From Coemansia sp. RSA 487 (Eukaryota; Kickxellomycota; Kickxellomycetes; Kickxellales; Kickxellaceae): 64,000 bases of DNA. The stretch covers positions 62,001-126,000 of the forward strand of contig JANBRJ010000038.1 in assembly GCA_027577595.1 (NCBI GenBank), given 5' to 3'. The translations under genes and the position numbers were made by a program. The notes under the pieces are model-generated. The model saw nothing but the letters and a program-made list of their open reading frames with translations, did not search any database and was not told the DNA's origin. Each line of letters opens with the position of its first letter. Position 1 is the stretch's first letter. Positions 1 to 10,196 of the stretch are shown here, in pieces.

Positions 1-360
1 GTGCGGTAGCTTTACCATTGGCTCACTGTAGTGAAACCATTTCTTGCGGTCGTATCTGCCCTGCTTATCCATCCCAAGCTCGTACATGTCAAGCATCTCC
101 AAGGTCTTCGCGTTTGGCTGTAGACGCTCAAATAGCTTCCTGTTGGACAGCTCCTCTGTGTTCTGCACATTCACTGTGCCCTTTAGCATCTCGATGGTCG
201 TTTTGTGCGCAGTGCTTGATCTGCCTTCTGGGCGACCTGTCGCACTTGCAATGCCCCTAGCCGCTATCACTTGCAGTGTGCTGGCGCCGGATGCTTTTCC
301 TACTAGCCGCTGGATTGGTAGGCCCCAACACGTCAACAGACCCACGCCATTTCTTGTCAT
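1..360 (-). CDS. N-terminal part of a probable mitochondrial protein (runs off left edge)
   Basis: A minus-strand frame is open for 120 codons from an ATG at 358-360 to the window edge, so only the N-terminus is visible. The first 45 or so residues have almost no acidic residues and are rich in Arg, Ala, Ser and Gly (MTRNGVGLLTCWG...), which looks like a mitochondrial presequence. After this the sequence becomes charged and globular, with the stretches NTEELSNRKLFERLQP and LDMYELGMDKQGRYDRKKW. A stop lies seven codons upstream of the ATG. An acceptor-like TTTGCAG just above it means an upstream exon cannot be excluded. I do not recognise the family. The 1.1 kb up to the plus-strand gene at 1480 would be a shared divergent promoter. 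Mitochondrial targeting is inferred from composition only. Confidence 0.6.
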   Translation of the reverse strand, partial: MTRNGVGLLTCWGLPIQRLVGKASGASTLQVIAARGIASATGRPEGRSSTAHKTTIEMLKGTVNVQNTEELSNRKLFERLQPNAKTLEMLDMYELGMDKQGRYDRKKWFHYSEPMVKLPH

Positions 361-1479
361 TCGTTGTTTCTCCCTTGGTCAGCTGCAAATAAAATAAAAT
401 AACGACAAACCATAAAGATGCAAGAAGAAAGTAAAATTGCTGACAATACGGAATTTAACTGCTTTTTTGCAACCAGGGAAAGCTCAGATGAGCTGTCTGT
501 GGCTCGAGCCGGACTGCTTCAAGCCATTTTTTGTGTTACCACACCTTTGTCTCAAAAAATCGAACAATAATTTTCCTTGAGCTAAAAAGACCCATGTCCC
601 TTTGTCCATCTCTTTTGGTTTTTCTTTCTCTCTTTCTCTCATAACCAGAGTCAACTTTTCCTTCTTTCACGCAAACTTTCTTTAATTTAGGCTGGCCTAA
701 ATCATGCAAACCACAAGACTGCTGGTTTCCTTCATTCCCTTTTCTGCTTGCATTTCCTAAATACACTTTCTTTTTTATCACACATCCCTTACTTTCTCAT
801 TTCCAGTTTATTCTATTTCAGTATCTGGCGTGCTAGTTTTGAAGAGTACAACTCTCTTGAAGAGAATTCGCATCTTTTTGACCCTTCTCATTTATAGACT
901 GCACTTTTTTTATACTCTTATTTAATAACGAATCCCTGTTGCTGTGCAACCTGCATCAATTACGACACTTGTGCTGCTGGCTAAAACTCCGCTCCTCCAA
1001 AAATCCATCCGCTTTACACATTGAGTAGATACATAAACTATACGAACGCTCAAAAATCATACCCGACACCACGCTAGCAGCGCAATATTCAATTCGTATA
1101 TACGAGCTAAAAAAGGATATCGTGAGCTTTTTTGCGCCGTAAAAAGGAAAGCCCGCTCCTGAACGAAACTGCTTTAAAATAAGCACACGCACTAGAAGGG
1201 AAGGCTTGTTCTGCGGACTATTGACCTGCTTGCGTGTGTGTGGTCTGCGTTGTGTCACATTGTCCTACATTTGGTCTTGTTGTGCGCCATACTGAGAGCG
1301 ACAGACATCATTCCCCTATTGTTGGTTCTCACAAGACAATATACCTCTTGCTCTTTTCACTCTATCGCCATTTTGCAAGCATTCCTTAACGCCATTTCAA
1401 CCTCTTCGACTATTTTTTTTGCTCCTGTCTGTCGATTATATATCCAGACGCGCTGAGCATACACAACCTGGATCTTCAA
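361..1479. other. Intergenic, divergent promoter region
   Basis: This AT-rich stretch separates a minus-strand gene starting at 360 from a plus-strand gene starting at 1480, so it probably carries both promoters. It has several pyrimidine-rich runs, for example 612-665, and a TATATATCC-like element near 1436-1444, about 40 bases before the ATG at 1480. The short open frames inside have low-complexity content and no recognisable domain. Confidence 0.5.
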
Positions 1480-2592
1480 ATGCTTGAATCCACTTCAAAA
1501 GAAAGTATAGCTGCGTGTGGTGGTAGCTGCGGCTCTCTACTACGAAGGATATGCTCGCTTTCAATCTTTGCTTTGGCAGCATCTATATTCTTTTGTAGCG
1601 GTGTAGCTGCTATACCTGACACTGATGCATTAAGTATTAGAGCCGACAGTTCCACAGACCCGCCAGTGTTCAATCCGATTGGAATAACATTCAATTACAC
1701 CCTCGGATGGGTGGATGTGACGACATCGACATTTGGTGTGTCGTTGCTGCCAGTCAAGCAATCGACGTATGTCGAGGGGACACCGTGGTCGCTACTAATA
1801 CGCTACGACCCGTCTGCCCGTGCAAACATCACACAACTAAGCCCTGGCTGGGGTCTGGGCATCTACGACTATGCGTCGTGGGTTCTTCTTCCTAGCAGCG
1901 CACCTTATAATGACATATACTTTACCGTGCATTCGACAGGCCAGATGAACCTAGAGGACACCGTTGAAAAGCTGGCTGTGCCGGCTGCACTCATGCTTAT
2001 TGGAGATGCGTCGCCCAAGCCGTCGTCGGAAGGATACAAGCTTTACCAGGACCATGACTACTTTATTGAAAATGTCAATATGGCACAACTTCCCAAGGCC
2101 GCCTTCGGTGCGTGGACATCCCTGGCCGATACAAATGCAGAGGCAATGAACATTGCCCAAGCGTCGACATCGACTGACTTTGTGGATATGCACTCCGACT
2201 CGATTCTTCCATCTGGTGTTGAGTTTGACATGGTCAAGGATGGCGGCGATAGCACGACGTCATTGCCAACTACAGACACGGAAAGTGAGGCAGTAGTCCC
2301 CACATTCACATTAGATAATGCCAGCGACGAGGACGCCAAAGTGGCTCCACAGGACATGGAAACACTTTTGCCGCCAGTCAAGTATATAGCCGGCGACCCA
2401 GACTACGATCCCGATATCGATCCCATAGGCACAATATACGGTGCGCCTCTCATCGGTCCTATTCTTGTGAATATCATACTGGGCATTGGGCTTGCTGTTC
2501 ACATCGCAGCAACTATTAGGCGCTATCAGTATCGGCGGATGTACAAGATGTCGCTTTTGCAAGCCAAATCGGGAACCACGCCGTATGCGTGA
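1480..2592 (+). CDS. Putative type I membrane/cell-surface protein, family unknown
   Basis: The 370-residue product has an N-terminal hydrophobic segment (about residues 25-44, ending in a VAA-type cleavage site), which fits a signal peptide. A lumenal or extracellular region of about 280 residues follows, and then one membrane helix at about residues 325-345 (GPILVNIILGIGLAVHIAA). The tail is short and strongly basic (RRYQYRRMYK). The ectodomain has a conserved-looking globular half (about residues 60-200, with several N-x-S/T sites) and then an acidic, Ser/Thr-rich stalk with DPDYDPDIDP close to the membrane. I do not recognise the ectodomain. With the mucin-like gene next door it may belong to the cell envelope; that is inference. 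No intron is needed. Confidence 0.75.
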   Translation: MLESTSKESIAACGGSCGSLLRRICSLSIFALAASIFFCSGVAAIPDTDALSIRADSSTDPPVFNPIGITFNYTLGWVDVTTSTFGVSLLPVKQSTYVEGTPWSLLIRYDPSARANITQLSPGWGLGIYDYASWVLLPSSAPYNDIYFTVHSTGQMNLEDTVEKLAVPAALMLIGDASPKPSSEGYKLYQDHDYFIENVNMAQLPKAAFGAWTSLADTNAEAMNIAQASTSTDFVDMHSDSILPSGVEFDMVKDGGDSTTSLPTTDTESEAVVPTFTLDNASDEDAKVAPQDMETLLPPVKYIAGDPDYDPDIDPIGTIYGAPLIGPILVNIILGIGLAVHIAATIRRYQYRRMYKMSLLQAKSGTTPYA

Positions 2593-3217
2593 AATGGCTA
2601 CTTGGTAGTTATCTTTTTGCAAACGTTTGTCTTCAATCTATGCTTCCTTGTATGAAACGCCTTTAGAGCAAATTTTTAAAGAGAGCAAATCAAGACTAGT
2701 ATTGATGTCTTGGCTTTGCAAAATGGAACAGGATACATTTACCCACCCCCAAACAATCGGCTCACAGTTCATTTGCTTAATCCCTGCGTCAAACTGCTTT
2801 CAACTTTTGAACTGCACAAGCTGATACTTCCCAAAGGATCTGCAGGCCAGTAGTATGCATTAACGGCATGCAGCTCGAGCTCCTTCGCGCACCACTCCTC
2901 CCCACTCTTTTCGGTCCTGGCTGCAAAGGCTTTGTTGGGCAATCCATACATGTGTCGGCTGGCAAAGTTCGCTTTTGAGAAATCTTTTCAAATGATAAAT
3001 ATCAGACATGCATGGTGAACTTGCAAAGGTGATGTCTTTTTTTCCGTTCTTCACTCGGTTTATTTACTCTTTTTTCGTTCCTAATATTGCGCCTGTTTAT
3101 TATTTCCTCATTTCCTCTCCCTCTCGTCAAATATACACACGAGTCTGCTCTAGCTAACGTACATTCTATTAACGCCCTATTATACGCAGTTCTCCTTCTG
3201 CACCCACCATCCACAAA
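2593..3217. other. Intergenic region between two surface-protein genes
   Basis: These 625 bases lie between two plus-strand genes. They should contain the 3' end of the first and the promoter of the second. The last 150 bases are pyrimidine-rich (TTTCCTCATTTCCTCTCCCTC), as in many fungal core promoters. I see no coding or RNA gene here. Confidence 0.5.
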
Positions 3218-4237
3218 ATGAAGCCATCGAGGTTCACGTTGATTGCCTTGGCTGTCCTTCTGATATTGGCGATTGCCAGCGCTCAGGGTCCTGTCATATC
3301 GGACCAAACAAAGTCAAAGGATGATCCCCACAAAGATGATTCAGCAACCACAGCGGCGGATGGCAGTGTTACCACGTCGCCAGAACAGGTACAAACTTCC
3401 GAGTCTCCAACATCCCCGGAATCTGCGTCGACCAATGCGTCATCTCCGAGCGCACCATCGTCGCCAGAAACATCTCCGGATCAGCCGAGCCCGACCCCTA
3501 CTAGCTCGAATAACCAACAGTCGCAGCCTGATAGCAACACACCGCCAACTGATAGCAGTCCTGATATCGTAAGCACTCCACAGCCAGAAGATACCACTAG
3601 CTCCTCGCCCGACTCATCCATATTGTCGTCGTCTTCAGAGTCCACTTCCTTGTCTTCGGATTCCTCCTCCTCCGAAGACAGCAACAGCAGCAGCAGCAGC
3701 ACGGAATCCACAGATACGACCAGCCCATCGTCCACCCTGGAATCGCTATCAAGCACCACCGAAACACAAACTGACAAGAACGATGCAAACAACAATGCCA
3801 AGGACGGCTCCAGCAGCGGGATCAGCGGTGGCGCGATTGGAGGTATAGTCGTTGCGATCATCGCTGTGCTGTTAGGCGCCCTCGGCTACTTCTTGTGGCG
3901 TCGCAAGCAGCGCAAGCAAAAGTTCTACAGGGCAAATGACTTTATTGACTTCCCGAACTTTGATCCGACTAGCCACACCGATCTCGTTGGCGGAACGCAT
4001 GGTGGTGGTGGTAGTGGTGGCGGCTATGACGCCGAAAAGCAGTCGTCACGAGCGGAAAGCTCGTTTGCTCAGTCATCCTTTGACGCTGGATACTCCCGCC
4101 CGAACAACCACTTTGGAAACAGCATGGATATGGCCAACTCAGCTGTGCCCCCAAGCGCCAGTGTTTTCAACGGTAGCAACAGCAACATGCGCAGCCGTAA
4201 TGACGACATCTTCCTGCGTGCTCTTGACGAAAACTGA
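3218..4237 (+). CDS. Mucin-like Ser/Thr-rich cell-wall sensor-type membrane protein
   Basis: The product has 339 residues. Residues 1-22 form a clear signal peptide (TLIALAVLLILAIASAQG). Residues 25-200 are almost entirely Ser, Thr, Pro, Asp and Glu, a typical O-mannosylated stalk. A Gly-rich turn leads into a single membrane helix at about 206-227 (GIVVAIIAVLLGALGYFLW), followed by a basic stop-transfer RRKQRKQK. The cytoplasmic tail of about 110 residues has a Gly-rich linker and many Ser residues. This layout matches fungal wall-stress sensors and polarity proteins of the Mid2/Wsc/Axl2-like type, but no Cys-rich WSC head is present, so the exact family is open. A role in sensing or anchoring the cell wall is inferred from architecture. 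Confidence 0.75.
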   Translation: MKPSRFTLIALAVLLILAIASAQGPVISDQTKSKDDPHKDDSATTAADGSVTTSPEQVQTSESPTSPESASTNASSPSAPSSPETSPDQPSPTPTSSNNQQSQPDSNTPPTDSSPDIVSTPQPEDTTSSSPDSSILSSSSESTSLSSDSSSSEDSNSSSSSTESTDTTSPSSTLESLSSTTETQTDKNDANNNAKDGSSSGISGGAIGGIVVAIIAVLLGALGYFLWRRKQRKQKFYRANDFIDFPNFDPTSHTDLVGGTHGGGGSGGGYDAEKQSSRAESSFAQSSFDAGYSRPNNHFGNSMDMANSAVPPSASVFNGSNSNMRSRNDDIFLRALDEN

Positions 4238-4665
4238 GCATTGCGCAAAAGGTGGAACACCCCCCTCCACCTCGCTAGTTTGTTTATTTGGTACATTCCG
4301 TCTACCATCGTAATTATAAACCGCCACTCACTCAGTGGCTTCTGTTTATGTACAATTGACGTTGGCCTGCAGAGCAGCTCTAAAGTCCAAGAGCTGTGAT
4401 CTCTAGCTCACACTGAATCGTTTTATTAATCAAACCACTTTCCTAATCAACCAGAAAAATTAGCTACAAGTAGAAGAAAACGAAGGAAAAAAAGGTCACT
4501 TGTATTTTGAATTTTTGATTTGAAATGCAAAGTTTTTCCTTTCTTAAATTGAAATTCTTAGGCTTTATAGTGTAGCTATTCTCTTCTTAATTAGCAATAT
4601 CCTGTTTCCATTCCAATTTTCTTGCTAGTCAAGCTGTATTATTTCGCACATGCTCATCAGAACGT
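4238..4665. other. Intergenic region, UPF2 promoter
   Basis: These 428 AT-rich bases lie between the mucin-like gene and UPF2. They should hold a 3' end followed by the UPF2 promoter. No open frame or repeat here deserves annotation. Confidence 0.5.
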
Positions 4666-7600
4666 ATGAACGAGGGTACTTTGAAGCGTCATGAACAGCA
4701 GCGGGAGCGGCAACGCACTAACATCGAGTCGTGGTGCGGCCGAGCACCCGCGGTAGACTCAAAGGGCCTTGACTCTAGCATGAAGAAGAACACCGGGTTC
4801 ATCAAAAAGTGCAAAGCGAGTATGGGCCAGGAAAGCTCAGTCCAGTTAGTTCGTGAAGTTAAATTGCTCAAGCTTGAAAAATACGTAAGCGAAATAGTGC
4901 CTGCGGCAGTCGAGGGCTTGACAAAGTGCCGCACAAGTGCCGATTTTGCTGCGGCTATCGATATTATCTCGGCGCTACACTCCAGGTTTCCGGGACAGTT
5001 TACCATCCCATTTATCAAGCAGATTCTCAAGGGCCTGACACCGCCCGTACTGTCTGCATTGGCTGCTCTGTCGCCTGAACAGCGTGAAAAGGACGAGCAG
5101 GCACGTTTGGCCCGCCAAAAAACGCTGCTTCGTGTGGTTGCCGAAATGTACTTGAACGGCTTGCTTTGGGGGATCGATTCTCTTCCTGGCGGCGTCGATG
5201 GCCTGGATCGCGCTTCTGCCTTTATGTTGTCCTATGTCCCTTTGTCGTCTGGCAACGTAGCTCCGGGATCGGGCACAAACATTACAAAGCAAGTGATCTC
5301 CAAGGTGAAGGACATGGTTCAGCAGCCCGGATACTGCGTTCTGGTTGGTGCACTGCAGAGTCTGTTGCTCAGCGATAAGGAAACCCACCTGAGCATTGTC
5401 TTGGCCACATCGTTTGCCAAGCTCTTTAGAAACGATTTTGCTATAGGAAAGGAAAGCAGTGTGGATTCATCAGCTTCATCGGTGACGCCATCCCTAGAGC
5501 AAGGCAATGTGCATGGTCCTGTTGTGAGCGTCGACTGTTGCAAGCGGATCAGCACGATCGTGAACGACTATTTGGATAGTGCGATTTCCCACCTCGAGAC
5601 CATGCACAAAACGCTAACCAGGATGCGACGCAACAACGAGGAAAGGCTGTTCAACAAGGGTGTGATACATGCGGAGGTTAAGGAAAAGGTTGAGCATCAC
5701 ACAAAGTCGGTTGATCGGTTATATGACAGTGTTCGTATTTTCTGTGAGGCTCTTGGTTACGAGATCCCGCATTTTGAAGAAAGCGCAAGCGACGAAAGCC
5801 AGCTTGGCATTGTTTTCGACGATCCGGCCGCGGCGGATGCCGCAAAAGAAGCACAGCTTCAGAGCCAGTGGAATGGTGACGAAGAACGTGTATTCTATGA
5901 GCATGTCCTTGACCTCCAAAGCGAGCTACCACCGTCGATGCTTGCTATGGGTCGCAAAAAGGACGTACCTAAGAAAGAGAGCAGTGCCAAAAGCCCTCTG
6001 GCATCCGACAAGCTAGCCACATCCAGCGACAGTGCCAGTGGACAAACAAAGAACAGTATTTCTCCGGCATTGAGCCCAGCTTCTCCCGACACTGCCAACG
6101 CACGCGAAAAAGATGGCGTGATAGTGGAACTGGAGGAGATCAACGAGGCTGATATCAACTTTTGCGACCAGTCTGGAATGATGTCTCTCGATGATGTTGA
6201 TGACGACAACATAGAGACATCCAACACGGCAGGGATTCTGGAATACCAAAAGTATGTTGAGCAGCGAAAACTGAATGGAGACGACCCAGAAACAGAGTAC
6301 GAGGATCTGATGGACAGTAGCAATGTGGAGGCGCCGGGCTTTGAGGGGAATGAGCTAGGATTCGAAAGCAAAGCTGACAGAAACGCTGGCGATCAGTCTG
6401 TGGCTCCCAAAGCAAGCGAAGTCGCAACGACCCAAGAATCGGCTAGCAGCAGCACCGAAAGTACAATGACGGTTGTCAAGCAGTCAGGGTCGTCGCGAGT
6501 CACGACGCAGACGATTGCGCCGATGAGCTTTGCGACCGTCCTGCAGAGCCTGAGTGCTTTTACCAGCAAGGACGATGTTGACAGAGCAGCCATAGCATTC
6601 TGCTACGTAAACACACGCGCTAATCGCGAATTGCTTGTCCGTGCGCTGGTGGATATCCGACGCCAGCAGATTTACATTATCCCTTACTATGCGCGATTTA
6701 TCGCTGTGCTGAACAAGTATTTCCCAGAGATTGGCGAAAGCGTTGTTGAAGAGCTGATGCGTGAGTCCAACTGGCTGGCCAAGCAGCGATTTAAGAATCT
6801 CATGGACGTGCGCCTAAAGAATGTAAAGTACATTGCAGAGCTGACAAAGTTTAAGGTTGCTCCGCTGTATGTGGCGTACCGCTGTGCCAAGAACATGCTC
6901 GAGCAGTTCCATGTCTACAACATTGAGGTTTTGTGCGCGCTTCTAGAGGGGTGTGGTCGCTTTCTTTTGGCCCAGCCAATGACCGCGTCTCGCATTTCGT
7001 CTCTGCTGGATATCCTCATTCGCAAGCGCCGCGTGCTGAACCTTGACGAGCGTTCCAGCCTGCTTATCGAGAACGCGTACTACGCTTGCATGCCGCACCA
7101 AAGGCGCAAAGACGTGGCGCCAAAGCTCCGCACCCCGTACGAGATGTATATACGAAAGCTGATGTACGAGGACCTTTCGCGCGCTACTGCTGGCTTTGTG
7201 TGCCAGAAGCTGCGCAAATTACCTTGGTCCATGGCGAGGGGCGACGACCCGCAGCGCATCGGCCATGCGTTGGTGAGCTGCTTCTCGAAAATATGGAAGA
7301 TCAAGTACGCAAACATGTACATTGTTGCTATGCTTTTGGGTACACTCGGACGAACGTATCCTTGGTTCCGCGTGGCAGTCGTTGATGCAGTGATGGAAAG
7401 AATCAAACTTGGGCTGGACCAGAACCTGTTTTCACGCAACCAGCGCAGAATAGCGGAGGCGCGGTATATAGGCGAGATGCTTACTTACATGGTTGTCGAC
7501 TTAAAAGAAGTGACTGGCTTGCTGTATTTGATGCTACGTCACGGACACAGCGAGCCGCATCCGTATCCGGGGCGTAGAAGCGATGTTGATTCTACGACTG

Positions 7601-8739
7601 ACTACTTCCGCATCCGCCTGGTGTGCATGTTGCTCACTACTTGTGGCAAGTACCTTAACAGCTGCAATGCCGACAACAAGCGTGAGCTTGCAAAATATGC
7701 TGTCTACCTACAGCTTTATATCTTAGCAAAAGACCAGCCTTTGCCCGTTGACATCAGCTACGCCATCGACAGTCTCTTTGAAAGCGTTTTTGCATCTGCT
7801 GTGCGCTACGAGACATGGAGCGAGGCGGCACAGGCAATGGCAGCAATCATTCAGGCCGGAGAACCCCAAAACAACAATGGCAGCGAGCAGCAGGTTTCAG
7901 CGAACCACGTGCAAATATTGCCTAGAAACGACGAGCAGGCTGTTGCCCTACGCGGCGATGCTCCAGCTACCGCATCTCTTGAAAGTAGCACAATAGTTAA
8001 TGCTGCCAACATTTCTAGTATTGCTAGCGACAATGAAGAGAGCTCGGGTGGTTCTGGCGACGAAGCTGAAGAAGATGCGGCCGCAGAGCTGGAACGCATC
8101 CGTGCCGAGGAAGAGGAGATGGAAGAAGCGCGTCGACAAACGGAGGCATTGGAGGAGCTTCTTGACCTTGAGGAGGAGGATATTTTGGAGCGCGAGTTTA
8201 ACAAGCTTGTTCTAGACTCTTCGGAGATGCGTAAGACTGAGCGCGCTAGTAGCAAGTTTGACGTTGGGATTCCAATGGATCTCATGGGGAGGTCGTCTGC
8301 AGCGCACAGGATATCATTGGCTACTAATTTGAATGCTGTGGGCGAGGCGAACCCGGATAGCTACTCCCGGCAAGAGCCCAGGGGCTCTGAGGACGAGGAC
8401 ACCGAGTCGGAGGACTACAACGCAATTCGCTTTTCGCTGCTGACAGGAAAGAGGCAGAGACCTGTGGTGCGTGACGTGGACATTCCGCTGGAGTCGCAGA
8501 TTGCAAGGAATCTGCGCCAGCAAGAGGAGGTTGCGATGCGCGAGAAAGAGCATCTGAAAAGGTTTGTCCTTAGCTACCAGCGCCGTGAAGCAGAGGAGGA
8601 GCTGCGCTACGAGCAGGAACTAGCGATGAGGCAGGCCTCGCGCATTGCTGCAGCAAGCGCGCCAAGAACGCCAGTTGTTCCTGGCGCCACATTTGCCAAC
8701 AGGACCGCACAGACACCGTATTCGCGCAGACGGCGCTAA
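4666..8739 (+). CDS. UPF2: Nonsense-mediated mRNA decay factor UPF2/NMD2
   Basis: The 1357-residue protein is the scaffold of nonsense-mediated decay, linking UPF1 to UPF3 on mRNAs that stop early. The N-terminal LDSSMKKNTGFIKK is a UPF2 hallmark leading into the first MIF4G domain (about residues 60-340). A second MIF4G lies at about 620-810 and a third at about 830-1045 (with RYIGEMLTYMVVDLKE). Next comes the acidic linker typical of the family (about 1120-1190, runs of Glu/Asp). The C-terminal UPF1-binding region is at about 1268-1335 (PLESQIARNLRQQEE). Length and domain order match UPF2 of animals and fungi. It is a single exon. A perfect inverted repeat lies just past the stop. Expected location is the cytoplasm and nuclear rim. 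Confidence 0.95.
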   Translation: MNEGTLKRHEQQRERQRTNIESWCGRAPAVDSKGLDSSMKKNTGFIKKCKASMGQESSVQLVREVKLLKLEKYVSEIVPAAVEGLTKCRTSADFAAAIDIISALHSRFPGQFTIPFIKQILKGLTPPVLSALAALSPEQREKDEQARLARQKTLLRVVAEMYLNGLLWGIDSLPGGVDGLDRASAFMLSYVPLSSGNVAPGSGTNITKQVISKVKDMVQQPGYCVLVGALQSLLLSDKETHLSIVLATSFAKLFRNDFAIGKESSVDSSASSVTPSLEQGNVHGPVVSVDCCKRISTIVNDYLDSAISHLETMHKTLTRMRRNNEERLFNKGVIHAEVKEKVEHHTKSVDRLYDSVRIFCEALGYEIPHFEESASDESQLGIVFDDPAAADAAKEAQLQSQWNGDEERVFYEHVLDLQSELPPSMLAMGRKKDVPKKESSAKSPLASDKLATSSDSASGQTKNSISPALSPASPDTANAREKDGVIVELEEINEADINFCDQSGMMSLDDVDDDNIETSNTAGILEYQKYVEQRKLNGDDPETEYEDLMDSSNVEAPGFEGNELGFESKADRNAGDQSVAPKASEVATTQESASSSTESTMTVVKQSGSSRVTTQTIAPMSFATVLQSLSAFTSKDDVDRAAIAFCYVNTRANRELLVRALVDIRRQQIYIIPYYARFIAVLNKYFPEIGESVVEELMRESNWLAKQRFKNLMDVRLKNVKYIAELTKFKVAPLYVAYRCAKNMLEQFHVYNIEVLCALLEGCGRFLLAQPMTASRISSLLDILIRKRRVLNLDERSSLLIENAYYACMPHQRRKDVAPKLRTPYEMYIRKLMYEDLSRATAGFVCQKLRKLPWSMARGDDPQRIGHALVSCFSKIWKIKYANMYIVAMLLGTLGRTYPWFRVAVVDAVMERIKLGLDQNLFSRNQRRIAEARYIGEMLTYMVVDLKEVTGLLYLMLRHGHSEPHPYPGRRSDVDSTTDYFRIRLVCMLLTTCGKYLNSCNADNKRELAKYAVYLQLYILAKDQPLPVDISYAIDSLFESVFASAVRYETWSEAAQAMAAIIQAGEPQNNNGSEQQVSANHVQILPRNDEQAVALRGDAPATASLESSTIVNAANISSIASDNEESSGGSGDEAEEDAAAELERIRAEEEEMEEARRQTEALEELLDLEEEDILEREFNKLVLDSSEMRKTERASSKFDVGIPMDLMGRSSAAHRISLATNLNAVGEANPDSYSRQEPRGSEDEDTESEDYNAIRFSLLTGKRQRPVVRDVDIPLESQIARNLRQQEEVAMREKEHLKRFVLSYQRREAEEELRYEQELAMRQASRIAAASAPRTPVVPGATFANRTAQTPYSRRRR

Positions 8740-9307
8740 TGGCAGTTTACTTGGAAATAGCAGTAACGCAAAAGAGATGATGATGATCCCCACAAGATCA
8801 CATCATCATCGCAGCCTCCGTGCTTGCTTCTTCCAGGACTATTCTTTTTGCTTTTCTGTTTTGTTCGGAGTTAATTTACACGACACTGGTATCGCTTTTG
8901 TTCATGACAAGAAAAAAACGCGCTGAGCCAGACGGGCTCTGCATTTGCGACACATGCATGCTTTCTTTTTGGTGGGGAAAAGGGAGCCACATGTCTTCTG
9001 CGTGTGACGCCTTTGCTCTGGCCTGAGCTCTTGACTGCAGATGGGCGGGGAGGTGCCTGGCTGAGAGAGGAGGGGATATTGCAACTTCCAAGACTGCAAA
9101 GGTCAACGAGAAACGGCGGATTCACAAATGGGAAGAGAGGGACCTTGGCTGCTTCGCCTTTTGCCTTCTCTATTTTCTCTATTACCTATTTTCTTCTACC
9201 TGTATATACGCTACACACCTTTTGATACATTTATTTCTCTGTGGGTATCTGTGGCTCCCTGCTCTAGCTCTGAAAACAACAATACGGGTTGCATCACACT
9301 TTGAACA
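8740..9307. other. Intergenic region between UPF2 and the Rab-like gene
   Basis: These 568 bases hold the UPF2 3' region, including the hairpin described separately, and the promoter of the next gene. A TATATACG element near 9202-9209, about 100 bases before the ATG, is a possible TATA box. The short frames here look like chance. Confidence 0.5.
8776..8810 (+). repeat. Perfect 10-bp inverted repeat after the UPF2 stop
   Basis: GATGATGATG at 8776-8785 is the exact reverse complement of CATCATCATC at 8801-8810, with a 15-base loop between. In the transcript it would form a stem-loop about 36 bases after the stop codon, in the UPF2 3' untranslated region. It may simply be a triplet repeat that folds back. 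A regulatory or stability role is speculation. Confidence 0.5.
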
Positions 9308-10033
9308 ATGGCTGAAAGAGTCTTCAAGGTGGTCATGCTCGGCGCGCCGGGTTCTGGAAAAACGTCGCTGCGGAACCACTTTCTTTACAAAAATTACACA
9401 TGGCAGTACCTGCCAACACGCAACCCCGACTTTGTCTCCACGCACGTGGTGCTGGACAACGGCCATATGGTGGCAATACAGATCTGGGACACTGGCGGCG
9501 GCCCTACAGACAGGCTAACTACAAGCTCGCTTGCCGAGGATGCTGACGCCATCATCCTTGTTTTTGACGGCGCATGCGCAGCGTCCTTGGACTCGCTACG
9601 GAAGCTGCTTTCAAACTTTTCCAGCGTTTTCAAGAACCCAGGGCTGCCGGTGGTACTGGTAAAGTCAAAGACAGATCTTGTCCAGCACACGAGCTGCATG
9701 CAGGCTGCCGAACTCTGCAAAGCGGCCACGGATCGCAACTTGGATATAGTGTGCATGGAGACAAGTGCGCGCACAGGGAGCAACGTCGACTCCGTGTTCC
9801 AAAGGACAGCCGAGCTCTGCCAGGCAAAGTGGTGCGACCCCAGTACAGTGGAGCTAGACGAGCGGCCGCTGCTGCCCAAGGCGCGCGTATCCAGACACGG
9901 CGACCCTATAAACTACCACCGCTTTGACATTGATGACCGCCTGCAGGTGAAGGGCCGCCAGTCACATCATGTGGCTGGTGCTATGAGCGATCGAGCCAAA
10001 TGCATACTGCGGCGACTGCTTTGTCTGTCCTGA
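9308..10033 (+). CDS. Divergent Rab/Ypt-like small GTPase
   Basis: The 241-residue product has the Ras-superfamily G motifs in order. The P-loop GAPGSGKT is at residues 12-19, the switch II motif WDTGGG at about 59-64, an SKTD in place of the usual NKxD at about 119-122, and ETSARTG at about 150-156. Spacing and the ETSA box fit the Rab family, which controls vesicle traffic. Two features are odd. The catalytic Gln of WDTAGQ is replaced by Gly, which should weaken GTP hydrolysis. The C-terminus (LLCLS) has one Cys at the third-last position and lacks a CC, CXC or CAAX box. About 55 extra residues follow the G domain. A trafficking role is inferred from the family. The F-box gene begins 163 bases downstream on the same strand. 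Confidence 0.8.
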   Translation: MAERVFKVVMLGAPGSGKTSLRNHFLYKNYTWQYLPTRNPDFVSTHVVLDNGHMVAIQIWDTGGGPTDRLTTSSLAEDADAIILVFDGACAASLDSLRKLLSNFSSVFKNPGLPVVLVKSKTDLVQHTSCMQAAELCKAATDRNLDIVCMETSARTGSNVDSVFQRTAELCQAKWCDPSTVELDERPLLPKARVSRHGDPINYHRFDIDDRLQVKGRQSHHVAGAMSDRAKCILRRLLCLS

Positions 10034-10196
10034 AGGGCATTGGACAGCCTTCCATAATAGCAGTATATTCGCGTGCATGGTTTTATGTTGTATATCATAT
10101 TTTAAACGGTTTTTTTAGTATTTTAAACTTTCTGTTAATTGTGTCATTTTGTTGTTTACATTCACTTGTTTTCGATTGCTTGATATTTACAAAAAG

